From: Candidatus Aminicenantota bacterium
GTDB taxonomy: Bacteria; Acidobacteriota; Aminicenantia; UBA2199
Reading direction: 5' to 3'
DNA: 64,000 nt
Assembly: GCA_026393835.1 (NCBI GenBank)
Contig: JAPKZK010000113.1
Coordinates: 1 to 64,000 of the forward strand
The notes beneath the pieces were generated by a model. It saw only the letters and a program-made list of their open reading frames with translations, did not search any database and was not told where the DNA came from. Made by a program: the position numbers and the translations under genes. Shown one piece after another: positions 26,924 through 34,171 of the stretch; positions within the stretch are counted from its first letter, which is position 1, and each line of letters begins with the position of its first letter.

Positions 26924-29900
26924 GTAACCTGGATAAACGCGACGATGCGTTTTATATTGTGGGTGGCGCCATGCGGCCGGATGCGCCCAGTTATATCGAA
27001 AGGAATGCCGACCAGAAGCTTTATGAGCGAACATTGGCGGGTGATTTTTGTTATGTATTGACGCCCCGCCAGATGGGTAAATCTAGCTTGATGGCCCGCA
27101 CAGCCGACCGGTTAACGAAAGAGGGGGTTCGTACGGCCATCGTGGACTTGACCCAGATCGGCACGGAGCAGGAGAAAAATTCCGCCGACCGTTGGTATTA
27201 TGGTATTGCTCATCGAATTGTTAAAGAAATGGGCATCGCTGTAAAGCTGTCCCAATGGTGGGAAGAACGGGAAAAACTTCCTGCGTTACAGCGATTGACT
27301 GAATTCTTCGCCGATGTGATTCTTGCCGGAACCAATGAGCAGGTGGTAATATTTGTAGATGAGATCGATACCACCATTGGACTGCCGTTCACCGATGATT
27401 TTTTTGCTGCGATTCGCGCATGTTACAATGCCCGAGCCACTCAACCGGGGTACCGGCGTTTGAGTTTTGTACTTATTGGCGTGGCCACCCCTTCCCAGTT
27501 GATCAAAAATGCACGCCGGACACCGTTTAATATCGGCCAGCAGATCGAGCTTACAGATTTTACCTTTGAAGAAGCACAGCCCCTGTCGCGGTATCTGGGC
27601 GCAAACCGGAACCAGGGAGAAGATGCGCTTAAACGCATTCTTTATTGGTCCGGCGGTCATCCCTATTTGACGCAGAGACTCTGCTGTTTGGCGGCTGGGG
27701 AGAAATTGGAAGTTTACCTTGATGATTCCATAGACCGTCTTGTGGAAAAACATTTCCTGGCGCCTGGGGTGAATTGCGGGGATTCCAATATAAAATTTGT
27801 TCGCGATCGATTGTTACAAAAAAAAAAATACAGCCGAAAATTGCTGACGCTTTACCTCCGCATTTTTAAGGGTCGCTTCATTATGGATGAGCCACTGTCG
27901 TTCACTCATGCATTTCTAAAATTATCCGGTTTAGTGGTCCCGTCGATTAACCGGAAATTATGCGTGCGTAACCGCATTTACAAAAGTATTTTTACAAGGG
28001 AGTGGGTAAAAGAAGCGATGCCCATCAATTGGCCCAGGGATATTTCCATTGCTTCGATTGCAGTATTATTATTGGGTTTAGCTATCTGGTACACGCAACT
28101 TCTACCCAGGCTGTATATTGAGGTGATACGTACAGCAATTGACGATGTGCCAGTTGGCGCATATGAAAAATTGAGAAATATATCCAACTTTGCCGATAAA
28201 GCAGATGATCTATTAGCCGGGTATTGGGATCGCCGTGCTTTGCGTACTGTGGCGCAGGGAAAGCGGGATGAAGGATTGTTATACTACTTGAAAGCTATAA
28301 CAGTGAAGGACACAGGACCCGGACGTTATGAGGCGGGTCGTCTTACCAGCGGCGATTACACTGAGCTCCAGGTCACATACCGGTGCAATAGTGGGGTTCG
28401 TGCGGTGGCGTTCAGCCCGAAGTGCAGCCCGAACGGCGAAACCGTACTAACCGGAAGCTCCGATGGTACGGCGCGGTTGTGGCGGGCCGAAGATGGAAAA
28501 CCTATAGCTGCACCCCTCAACCATGGAGGTTGGATTAATGCGGTAGCCTTCAGCCCGGATGGCAAAACCGTGCTGACCGGAAGCTTAAATGGTACGGCGC
28601 GGTTGTGGCGGGCCGACAACGGCAGACTCTTGGCTGAACCCATCAGACATGGTGGTCGGATTTATGCGGCAGCCTTCAGCCCGGATGGCAAAACTGTGCT
28701 GACCGGAAGCGATGATGGTACGGCGCGGTTGTGGTGGGCCGATAACGGCAAACCCATGACGAAACCCATCAAACATGGAGGCTGGGTCCTTGCGGTAGCC
28801 TTCAGCCCGGATGGCAATACCGTGTTGACCGGAAGCGATGATGGTACGGCCCAGTTCTGGCGGGCAGATAACAGCAGCCCTTTAGGTAAACCCATCAGGC
28901 ATGGAGGTAGGATTACTGCGGTGGCCTTCAGCCCGGATGGCAAAACTGTGTTGTCCGGGAGCGATAATGGTACGGCGCGGTTGTGGCGGGCCGATAACGG
29001 CAGCCCCATAGGTGAACCCATCAAACATGAACGCCCCGTTACTGCGGTGGCCTTCAGCAGCCCGGATGGCAAAACAGTGCTGACCGGAAGTTCTGATGGT
29101 ACGGCACGGATGTGGCTGACCGGTAACGGTAGCCCAACAGGTGAACTCATCAACTATGGCGATTGGATCACTGCGGCAGCCTTCAGCCCGGATGGCAATA
29201 TTGTTCTCACCGGAAGCTCTGATGGTACCGCGCGGTTTTGGCGGGCCGATAACGGCAGTTCCATAGGTGAACCCATCAAAAGTGGAAGCCATTTTCTTGC
29301 GGTGGCCTTCAGCCCAGATGGCAATACCGTTCTCACCGGAAGTTCTGATGGTACGGCGCAGTTTTGGCGGGCCGATGACTGCAGTCCCATAGGTGAACCC
29401 ATCAAACATGGGGGCAGGGTTTATGCGGTAGCCTTCAGCCCGGATGGCAAAACTGTGCTGACCGGAAGCGATGATGGTACAGTGCGGTTGTGGCAGTCCG
29501 ATAAGAGCAACCCTATGGGTGATCCCCTCAAACATGGGGGTAGGATTTATGCGGTGGCCTTCAGCTCGGATAGTAAAACCGCTCTGACCGGGAGCTCTGA
29601 TGGTACAGTGCGGTTGTGGCGGACCGATGACCGAAAACCATTGAGTGAACTCATAAAACCTGGAGGTAGGATTTGTGCGGTAGCCTTCAGCCCAGATGGT
29701 AAAGCTGTAATAACCGCGACTGACTGGTGGATACATCAATATGTTGTTGATGAAAATACGCTTAAACCCAAAGCCAGTCGCTTACTTCCCGGAGTAGGGA
29801 CCGGTGCGTATCATTTTTTGGATGATAAGGGAGACACACTGCAAATGGCTGCCCTTATCACCGGGGATTCCATTAAAATTATTACAGTGCGTTTCGATAT

Positions 29901-30066
29901 CCCCGATGCCCCGCCCATCCAGGGGGACCCCAAAAAATTATTGGCGGAATGGCAAAAAAAGTTGGCCCTGAAATTAAATGATGACGGCAAGATTGAACCC
30001 ATGTACTTGGAAAATAGAATGATGAATGATGAAGAAAAGATAGAAGGTGAGAAGGTAAGAGGGTGA
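26920..30066 (+). CDS. AAA-like ATPase - transmembrane - WD40 repeat protein
   Basis: A 1048-aa partner of the TIR protein. Residues ~1-330 are an AAA_35-type ATPase homologous to the one in the TIR gene, with Walker A LTPRQMGKSS near 47-56 and Walker B VVIFVDEIDTTIG near 142-154. A membrane helix lies at ~373-393 (ISIASIAVLLLGLAIWY). From ~490 to ~945 there are 11 WD40 repeats of 42 residues (126 bp), each with AVAFSPDGKTVLTGS and DGTARLWRA motifs, and they are highly similar to one another at DNA level. The architecture (sensor repeats plus NTPase plus membrane anchor) suits a sensor component that recruits or activates the TIR ATPase. Confidence 0.85.
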   Translation: MSNLDKRDDAFYIVGGAMRPDAPSYIERNADQKLYERTLAGDFCYVLTPRQMGKSSLMARTADRLTKEGVRTAIVDLTQIGTEQEKNSADRWYYGIAHRIVKEMGIAVKLSQWWEEREKLPALQRLTEFFADVILAGTNEQVVIFVDEIDTTIGLPFTDDFFAAIRACYNARATQPGYRRLSFVLIGVATPSQLIKNARRTPFNIGQQIELTDFTFEEAQPLSRYLGANRNQGEDALKRILYWSGGHPYLTQRLCCLAAGEKLEVYLDDSIDRLVEKHFLAPGVNCGDSNIKFVRDRLLQKKKYSRKLLTLYLRIFKGRFIMDEPLSFTHAFLKLSGLVVPSINRKLCVRNRIYKSIFTREWVKEAMPINWPRDISIASIAVLLLGLAIWYTQLLPRLYIEVIRTAIDDVPVGAYEKLRNISNFADKADDLLAGYWDRRALRTVAQGKRDEGLLYYLKAITVKDTGPGRYEAGRLTSGDYTELQVTYRCNSGVRAVAFSPKCSPNGETVLTGSSDGTARLWRAEDGKPIAAPLNHGGWINAVAFSPDGKTVLTGSLNGTARLWRADNGRLLAEPIRHGGRIYAAAFSPDGKTVLTGSDDGTARLWWADNGKPMTKPIKHGGWVLAVAFSPDGNTVLTGSDDGTAQFWRADNSSPLGKPIRHGGRITAVAFSPDGKTVLSGSDNGTARLWRADNGSPIGEPIKHERPVTAVAFSSPDGKTVLTGSSDGTARMWLTGNGSPTGELINYGDWITAAAFSPDGNIVLTGSSDGTARFWRADNGSSIGEPIKSGSHFLAVAFSPDGNTVLTGSSDGTAQFWRADDCSPIGEPIKHGGRVYAVAFSPDGKTVLTGSDDGTVRLWQSDKSNPMGDPLKHGGRIYAVAFSSDSKTALTGSSDGTVRLWRTDDRKPLSELIKPGGRICAVAFSPDGKAVITATDWWIHQYVVDENTLKPKASRLLPGVGTGAYHFLDDKGDTLQMAALITGDSIKIITVRFDIPDAPPIQGDPKKLLAEWQKKLALKLNDDGKIEPMYLENRMMNDEEKIEGEKVRG

Positions 30067-30367
30067 GAGGGTAAGAAAAAAGCAGAAGAGAAGAAGAGAA
30101 GAGGAGGAGAAGAGAAGGAAAAACATTGAGATCAGGAATTTCGTAGGGGCAAGCCGCGGCGTCTCCGTGTCTGCCCGTTTATTAGACCGGGCCGCAGGCC
30201 CACCTTATAAATAATAAATCCGAAATTCGAAATCGCGACACTTGAAATCGCGTGTACAAACAAATTCAAATGACCAAAATTCAAATGACCGAAACAAAAA
30301 ACAGCCGCCCCCGGAGTAGTGACTCGGGCGCTTTATTTCACTTGCTCCAGAATAGGTCCTTCTTATT
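30067..30367. other. Repeat-rich gap after the WD40 gene
   Basis: No gene seen. The gap holds a purine-only tract (30070-30125) and a GTAGGGGCAAGCCGCGGCG element (30151-30170). Two and a half copies of a 15-bp direct repeat AAATTCAAATGACCA follow (30260-30297). A hairpin, GCCCCCGGAGT-AGTG-ACTCGGGCGC with TTTATTT (about 30307-30338), could terminate the TIR operon. Confidence 0.5.
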
Positions 30368-30706
30368 TTACACTCCCATCAATTTGTATTTTTCTATAAA
30401 TTTATTGTCCTCTTCTAAAAACATCAGTATCCTTTGCGCCGGACCTTGCGGCTTATTTCTACCACATTCCCATGCTTCAATGGTCTTTTTTGATACCCCG
30501 ATAACATAAGCGAAGGTAGATTGAGAAATACCCAATCTTTTTCTTATTTCCTTTATTTTGGGGGCTTTATAGTCAGGCAATGGAGCAATCGACATTTTTC
30601 TTGAAGTGACACCTATAACCTTTTTACCTTTCTCATAATCGACAGCTTGCTCCAGTGCAGTTATTAATCCTTCACCAACCGTCATATCTTTATAGTTTTT
30701 TTTCAT
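30368..30706 (-). CDS. HigA-like helix-turn-helix antitoxin
   Basis: A 112-aa protein starting at an ATG with a strong GGGAGG site 8 nt upstream. The C-terminal half is a Xre/HipB-type HTH: KIKEIRKRLGISQSTFAYVIG then VSKKTIEAWECGRNKPQGPA, given here in two parts. It has the length and layout of HigA2/RelB-partner antitoxins. The frame stays open upstream to an ATG at 30784; that extension looks like the start of a deleted toxin (separate entry). The antitoxin itself appears complete. Confidence 0.75.
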   Translation of the reverse strand: MKKNYKDMTVGEGLITALEQAVDYEKGKKVIGVTSRKMSIAPLPDYKAPKIKEIRKRLGISQSTFAYVIGVSKKTIEAWECGRNKPQGPAQRILMFLEEDNKFIEKYKLMGV

Positions 30707-30784
30707 AGTTTCTTCCTCCCCCACTCTTCCCTTTACTTCCCATAGTTTATTGAAAATATCCAGGTTTATAAATTCTCTATTCAT
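30707..30784 (-). pseudogene. Remnant of a RelE/HigB-type toxin, N-terminus only
   Basis: From the ATG at 30784 the frame reads MNREFINLDIFNKLWE and then about ten residues before the antitoxin ATG, in frame with it. That opening matches my recollection of RelE/HigB2-type toxins, which begin with (K/S)REF(I/V)-x-x-x-IF and continue for ~100 residues. The rest is missing, consistent with an internal deletion. The ATG lies 6 nt downstream of a consensus -10, so translation would be leaderless. Confidence 0.5.
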
Positions 30785-30790
30785 GGTTTT

Positions 30791-30819
30791 ATTATATACC
30801 CTATCCTGTAGGGTGTCAA
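30791..30819 (-). promoter_or_regulatory. Consensus promoter with internal dyad, toxin-antitoxin locus
   Basis: On the minus strand: TTGACA (30814-30819), a 17-bp spacer and TATAAT (30791-30796), a perfect sigma70 promoter. The spacer holds the dyad CCCTA-N5-TAGGG (30799-30813), an apt site for autorepression by the HTH antitoxin. Six nt separate the -10 from the ATG at 30784. Confidence 0.75.
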
Positions 30820-30876
30820 GATGTAATTAATATTGAAGAGATAAGAAGGATTGAGGCGCTTTCTGTGTGTCCCTTT

Positions 30877-31215
30877 TTCTTCCTCCTATCGTTTCCCGAC
30901 CCCCGGATGCGACATAATGGGTGCTTTATATCGCAACTCGATCCCCGGATGCCACAGGAAGGGTGCTTCCTATCGCAACTCGACCCCCGGATGCCACAGG
31001 AAGGGTGCTTCCTATCGCAACTCGACCTCCGGATGCCACAGGAAGGGTGCTTCCTATCGCAACTCGACCTCCGGATGCCACAGGAAGGGTGCTTCCTATC
31101 GCAACTCGACCTCCGGATGCCACAGGAAGGGTGCTTCCTATCGTTTCCCGACCCCCGGATGCCACAGGAAGGGTGCTTCCTATCGCTTCTCAACCCCCGG
31201 ATGCCACAGGAAGGG
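30877..31215. repeat. Tandem hairpin array 2 (about 8 units, 42-bp period)
   Basis: Units of 42 bp: CGACCCCCGGATGCCAC, then a hairpin AGGAAG-GGTG-CTTCCT, then ATCGCAACT. Six units carry the standard hairpin (starting near 30955, 30997, 31039, 31081, 31123 and 31165). The first is divergent, with ATAATG-GGTG-CTTTAT, and the last is truncated. All reading frames through it give 14-residue repeat ORFs, which I treat as by-products. The spacing of hairpins is regular and there are no unique spacers, so this is not CRISPR. Confidence 0.9.
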
Positions 31216-31283
31216 CGGAAGTTGGGGCGAACTTTGTCTCCGTGTCCCTCCGTGTTCGTCCGTGGCTACTTTATTTTAAAGGC

Positions 31284-31602
31284 GGATTATGGGACAGGCA
31301 AATTTTTCACCCTTTAGCTTTATAAATTTCTCGTGCGCGTTTAGAGGCCAATTCAGGGTCTTCGATTTCTTCTAATCGTTCGTACCCGACTTTTGCCAGC
31401 CATCTTTTAAAGGGTTCTGCTTTTGGTGAGGGGATTGATTGAACGATTCTTAGAAGTGTTTCAGTATCTGCAACATCAGTATCTCTCATTTTCCCGTCTT
31501 TGGCCATCATTTTCAACTGTCCGATTTTTTCGGACACTTCAATATAGCCTTCCTGGTGGAGCTTTGTCTTTAAATCATTCCAGGGATTATGGGACAGGCA
31601 AA
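31284..31602. repeat. 19-bp direct repeats flanking the Bro-N remnant
   Basis: GGATTATGGGACAGGCAAA occurs identically at 31284-31302 and 31584-31602, exactly 300 bp apart, bracketing the gene remnant. Related GGGACAGGC(A/G)AA strings occur near 39680 and 61450. Confidence 0.85.
31307..31583 (-). pseudogene. Truncated Bro-N / phage antirepressor-type protein
   Basis: The minus-strand frame reads PWNDLKTKLHQEGYIEV at its start and continues with SEKIGQLKMMAKDGKMRDTD, SIPSPKAEPFKRWLAKVGYE and EDPELASKRAREIY before a TGA at 31307. These are the hallmarks of the central part of Bro-N domain proteins, which normally run ~280 residues. Both ends are missing and stop at or near the 19-bp direct repeats, so this is a fragment and not a gene. 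A GTG at 31537 would give 76 aa. Confidence 0.75.
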
Positions 31603-31703
31603 GAAAAACCCTGGCGCATCGATTCCCGCAGGATAAGCGAAACCGTAAGAAAGGAAGAAAAAGGCCAGTTTTATCAACCGGCGTTCTTCGAAGAATATAA
31701 TTG

Positions 31704-31732
31704 TTGATTATGCTCTTAAATTAATGTATAAT
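31704..31732 (+). promoter_or_regulatory. Promoter of the MazEF-like locus
   Basis: TTGATT (31704-31709), 17-bp spacer and TATAAT (31727-31732), 21 bp before the antitoxin ATG, which has GGAGGTGAT upstream. Confidence 0.65.
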
Positions 31733-31753
31733 TCATGCCGGAGGTGATTTTAT

Positions 31754-32035
31754 ATGACACACCTGAATATTACACTGCCAGATGAAATCGCAAAAAGATT
31801 AGTACTTATACCAAATAAAAACCGTTTCATAGCAAAAGCCCTTAAAGAACAATTTGAACAGGAAAGACAGAAAAAATTCGAGCATCTTCTGATAGATGGT
31901 TATAAGGCATCTAAGCTCGAGGATAAGTCTGTAAATACTGAATGGGAACAGGCAAGCCTGGAAAATTCGAAGTTCTTCTACCGGCTGGAGAAAATGGTCT
32001 TTCCAAAAATTCAAAAGCAAAATGCAATCAAATAA
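31754..32035 (+). CDS. MazE-like ribbon-helix-helix antitoxin, C-terminus altered by fusion
   Basis: A 93-aa ORF with a clear GGAGGTGAT site. Residues ~1-75 are the antitoxin: MTHLNITLPDEIAKRL is an RHH/CopG-type DNA-binding start, and NTEWEQASLEN is the toxin-binding tail usual before MazF. The last ~20 residues are out of character: they are the mazF sequence read in the wrong frame. So the antitoxin is nearly complete and its end is joined to toxin DNA by a deletion. Confidence 0.65.
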   Translation: MTHLNITLPDEIAKRLVLIPNKNRFIAKALKEQFEQERQKKFEHLLIDGYKASKLEDKSVNTEWEQASLENSKFFYRLEKMVFPKIQKQNAIK

Positions 32036-32139
32036 GAACCATTGATAAACAGCGATTAATTAGGTCGCTAGGAAAGCTTCGCCCTGAGATAATTGAAGCG
32101 GTAGAAGAAGCAACAAAAATACATTTAAAAATGAAATAG
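31966..32139 (+). pseudogene. mazF/pemK toxin remnant, C-terminal half
   Basis: In the frame +1 to the antitoxin tail, the sequence reads EVLLPAGENGLSKNSKAKCN followed by QIRTIDKQRLIRSLGKL and ends IEAVEEATKIHL before TAG at 32139. This is the C-terminal ~55 residues of a MazF/PemK endoribonuclease. The N-terminal ~60 residues and the start codon are gone. The junction with the antitoxin lies near 31964. Confidence 0.75.
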
Positions 32140-32258
32140 TGGCGCTCTCTGCTTTAGGAGTTGTAAGCTGTGCCCGTGAGGATTTGATCATGGTCAAGAA
32201 AGCAGAGATTGATTATGCGCACCAATTGTGGAATGGCCCCGGGGAAAATTATATTATA

Positions 32259-34079
32259 CTACTGCTTCCGGCGGAAATGATGGATGATATCGAAAAAAGT
32301 TTTGCCGTACCTTTCCAACTTGGCTTCGCCCACGCCGTGTATGTCTAACAAATCCTCCGGGAGCCGGGGACTTGATACAGCCATCGCCGACAACGTCTTA
32401 TCCGAGAAGATCAAATATGGCGGCAAATGGTATAGGGTCGCCAACTCTTTGCGTTTCCCCCTGAGTTGTTCGAATAATTCCCGGTCCTCCTCTCCCAATT
32501 GAACCGCCGTGGCCTTTACCTTCGCGGTTTTCATTTCCGTGCGTTCTTCCTGCTCCTCTTCTTCCCGGAGAAGGCCCATAAATTTCTCCCTGCCCCGTAA
32601 CACCTCGTAACCATTCTTGTCCAATTTCAATCCCCCGAATTCCGGGTCCTGGCTCAACAGCCCTTTTTGTATGAACTGCCGCGAAAGATGGAACCACTGA
32701 CTTTTGGATAGTTCCTTGCCGATGCCGTAAGTAGAGAGTTCCTGGTGGTTAAATTTTGCTATCTTCTGCGACTTTGAACCCAACAGCACATCGATTATAT
32801 GGGCCGCGCCGAAAATCTCGCCGGTCTTGCGTACACAGGAAAGAAACTTCTGGGCCGGGATCGTCAAATCGGCGAGTCCTTGCCCCTGCCGGAGACAATT
32901 ATCGCACATGCCGCAGTTTTCCTGGGTGTAATTCTCGCCGAAATAGGCCAACAAAGGAATACGACGGCAGACATGGGTTTCGGCAAACCGCAGCAGCGCC
33001 GCGAGGTGCATATTGGCCACCTGTTGTTCCTGGCCTTCTTTCTGATCGATGAAGTACCTGATTTTCCGGATATCGCCGTACCCGAACAGCAGCAAACAAT
33101 CGGCCCTTAACCCGTCCCGCCCGGCCCGGCCGATCTCCTGGTAATAAGACTCGATGTTCTTAGGCAAATCATAATGCACCACAAAGCGGATATTGGATTT
33201 GTTGATGCCCATGCCAAAGGCAATGGTGGCCACGATGAGCTGGATATCGTCGCGGATAAATAATTCCTGGTTGCGCTTGCGCTGTTCTTCGTCCAATCCG
33301 GCATGGTAGGGTTTCACGGAGTAGCCTTTTATTTCCAGTTTTTGAGAGAGCTCGTCCACCTGGCGGCGGGTGAAACAGTAAATGATGCCGGATTGATTGG
33401 GGTATCGTTCCAGGAACCGGACCAATTGGGGAAAGGCGTTTTGTTTGGGGTCGATTTTGAGAAAAAGGTTTTCCCTGTTAAAGCTGGCGACGAATTCATT
33501 GGATTCTTCAAAATGAAGGGTTTTGGTAATATCCCGCTGGACCCGCGGGGTGGCGGTGGCGGTCAGGGCCATGCATACCGCCGATGGGAATTGTTTGCGA
33601 ACTTCCGCCATCTGGCGGTATTCGGGCCGGAAATCATGGCCCCATTCGGAAATGCAATGGGCTTCATCGATGGTGAGGCAGTCGATGGGGACCGTCGCCA
33701 GCATTTCCAGTATTTTGGGTTTCAGCAGGGTCTCCGGGGCCACGTAAAGCAATTTTACTTCGTTGCGCCGGATTTTGCCCACGTTGTGGACGTATTCCTC
33801 ATAAGACAATGAACTGTTCAGCAGCACGGCGGGGACTTTCAGGTCCGTCATTTGTTCCACCTGGTCTTTCATCAGGGAGATGAGGGGTGAGACCACGATG
33901 GTCAGCCCGTTGAAGATCAAGGCCGGGATCTGGTAGCAGAGAGATTTACCGCCGCCGGTGGGCATGATGACCAGGGTATCTTTTTTCTCCAGCACATTGC
34001 GGATGATGGGCTCCTGAAGGGAGCGGAACGCATCGTAACCAAATACTTTTTTAAGAATAAGTTTAGCTTGTTCGATCAT
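32259..34079 (-). CDS. recQ: ATP-dependent DNA helicase RecQ
   Basis: A 606-aa 3'-5' DNA helicase for recombination and replication repair. Motif I is MPTGGGKSLCYQ near residue 44, DEAH (TIDEAHCISEWGHDFRP) near 140, then IIYCFTRRQVDEL and a QEIGRAGRDG motif VI. The zinc-binding part has C(Y)-CRRIPLLAYFGE and CGMCDNC near 375. A winged-helix RQC region and a short HRDC-like end follow (~535-606). The ATG at 34079 is the family start; the frame continues upstream only into repeat DNA. Confidence 0.95.
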   Translation of the reverse strand: MIEQAKLILKKVFGYDAFRSLQEPIIRNVLEKKDTLVIMPTGGGKSLCYQIPALIFNGLTIVVSPLISLMKDQVEQMTDLKVPAVLLNSSLSYEEYVHNVGKIRRNEVKLLYVAPETLLKPKILEMLATVPIDCLTIDEAHCISEWGHDFRPEYRQMAEVRKQFPSAVCMALTATATPRVQRDITKTLHFEESNEFVASFNRENLFLKIDPKQNAFPQLVRFLERYPNQSGIIYCFTRRQVDELSQKLEIKGYSVKPYHAGLDEEQRKRNQELFIRDDIQLIVATIAFGMGINKSNIRFVVHYDLPKNIESYYQEIGRAGRDGLRADCLLLFGYGDIRKIRYFIDQKEGQEQQVANMHLAALLRFAETHVCRRIPLLAYFGENYTQENCGMCDNCLRQGQGLADLTIPAQKFLSCVRKTGEIFGAAHIIDVLLGSKSQKIAKFNHQELSTYGIGKELSKSQWFHLSRQFIQKGLLSQDPEFGGLKLDKNGYEVLRGREKFMGLLREEEEQEERTEMKTAKVKATAVQLGEEDRELFEQLRGKRKELATLYHLPPYLIFSDKTLSAMAVSSPRLPEDLLDIHGVGEAKLERYGKTFFDIIHHFRRKQ

Positions 34080-34133
34080 GGTTTTAATTTTAGCCCGCGA
34101 AACACGCGAAATACACGAAAAAATAGGAAAATT

Positions 34134-34164
34134 GGTAGGGAACAGGCGCTGCCTGTTCCCTACC
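34134..34164. terminator. Perfect 14-bp hairpin between aminotransferase and recQ
   Basis: GGTAGGGAACAGGC-GCT-GCCTGTTCCCTACC: a 14-bp perfect stem with a 3-nt loop, 8 bp past the aminotransferase stop. On the minus strand it is followed by an AATTTTCC stretch, only weakly T-rich. A related half-site, GGTAGGGAACGGGCATTGCC, lies near 59788-59807, so this may be a dispersed repeat doing terminator duty. Confidence 0.6.
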
Positions 34165-34171
34165 ATCTATA

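Noticed and set aside
28882-29739. 285-aa minus-strand ORF (and several shorter ones) opposite the WD40 repeats
   Set aside because: It mirrors the repeat period of the WD40 gene, has no ribosome site, and its composition is that of antisense repeat DNA.
30877-31215. CRISPR array
   Set aside because: Units are head-to-tail 42-bp repeats with near-constant sequence throughout; there are no unique spacers and no cas genes.
30816-31325. Repeat proteins of 79-150 aa across array 2
   Set aside because: Four overlapping frames are all open because 42 is a multiple of 3; nothing favours any one.
31423-31707. 94-aa plus-strand ORF over the Bro-N remnant
   Set aside because: Antisense to the recognisable Bro-N fragment.
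32139-32348. 69-aa plus-strand ORF after the mazF remnant
   Set aside because: Its second half is antisense to the end of recQ and it has no family resemblance.
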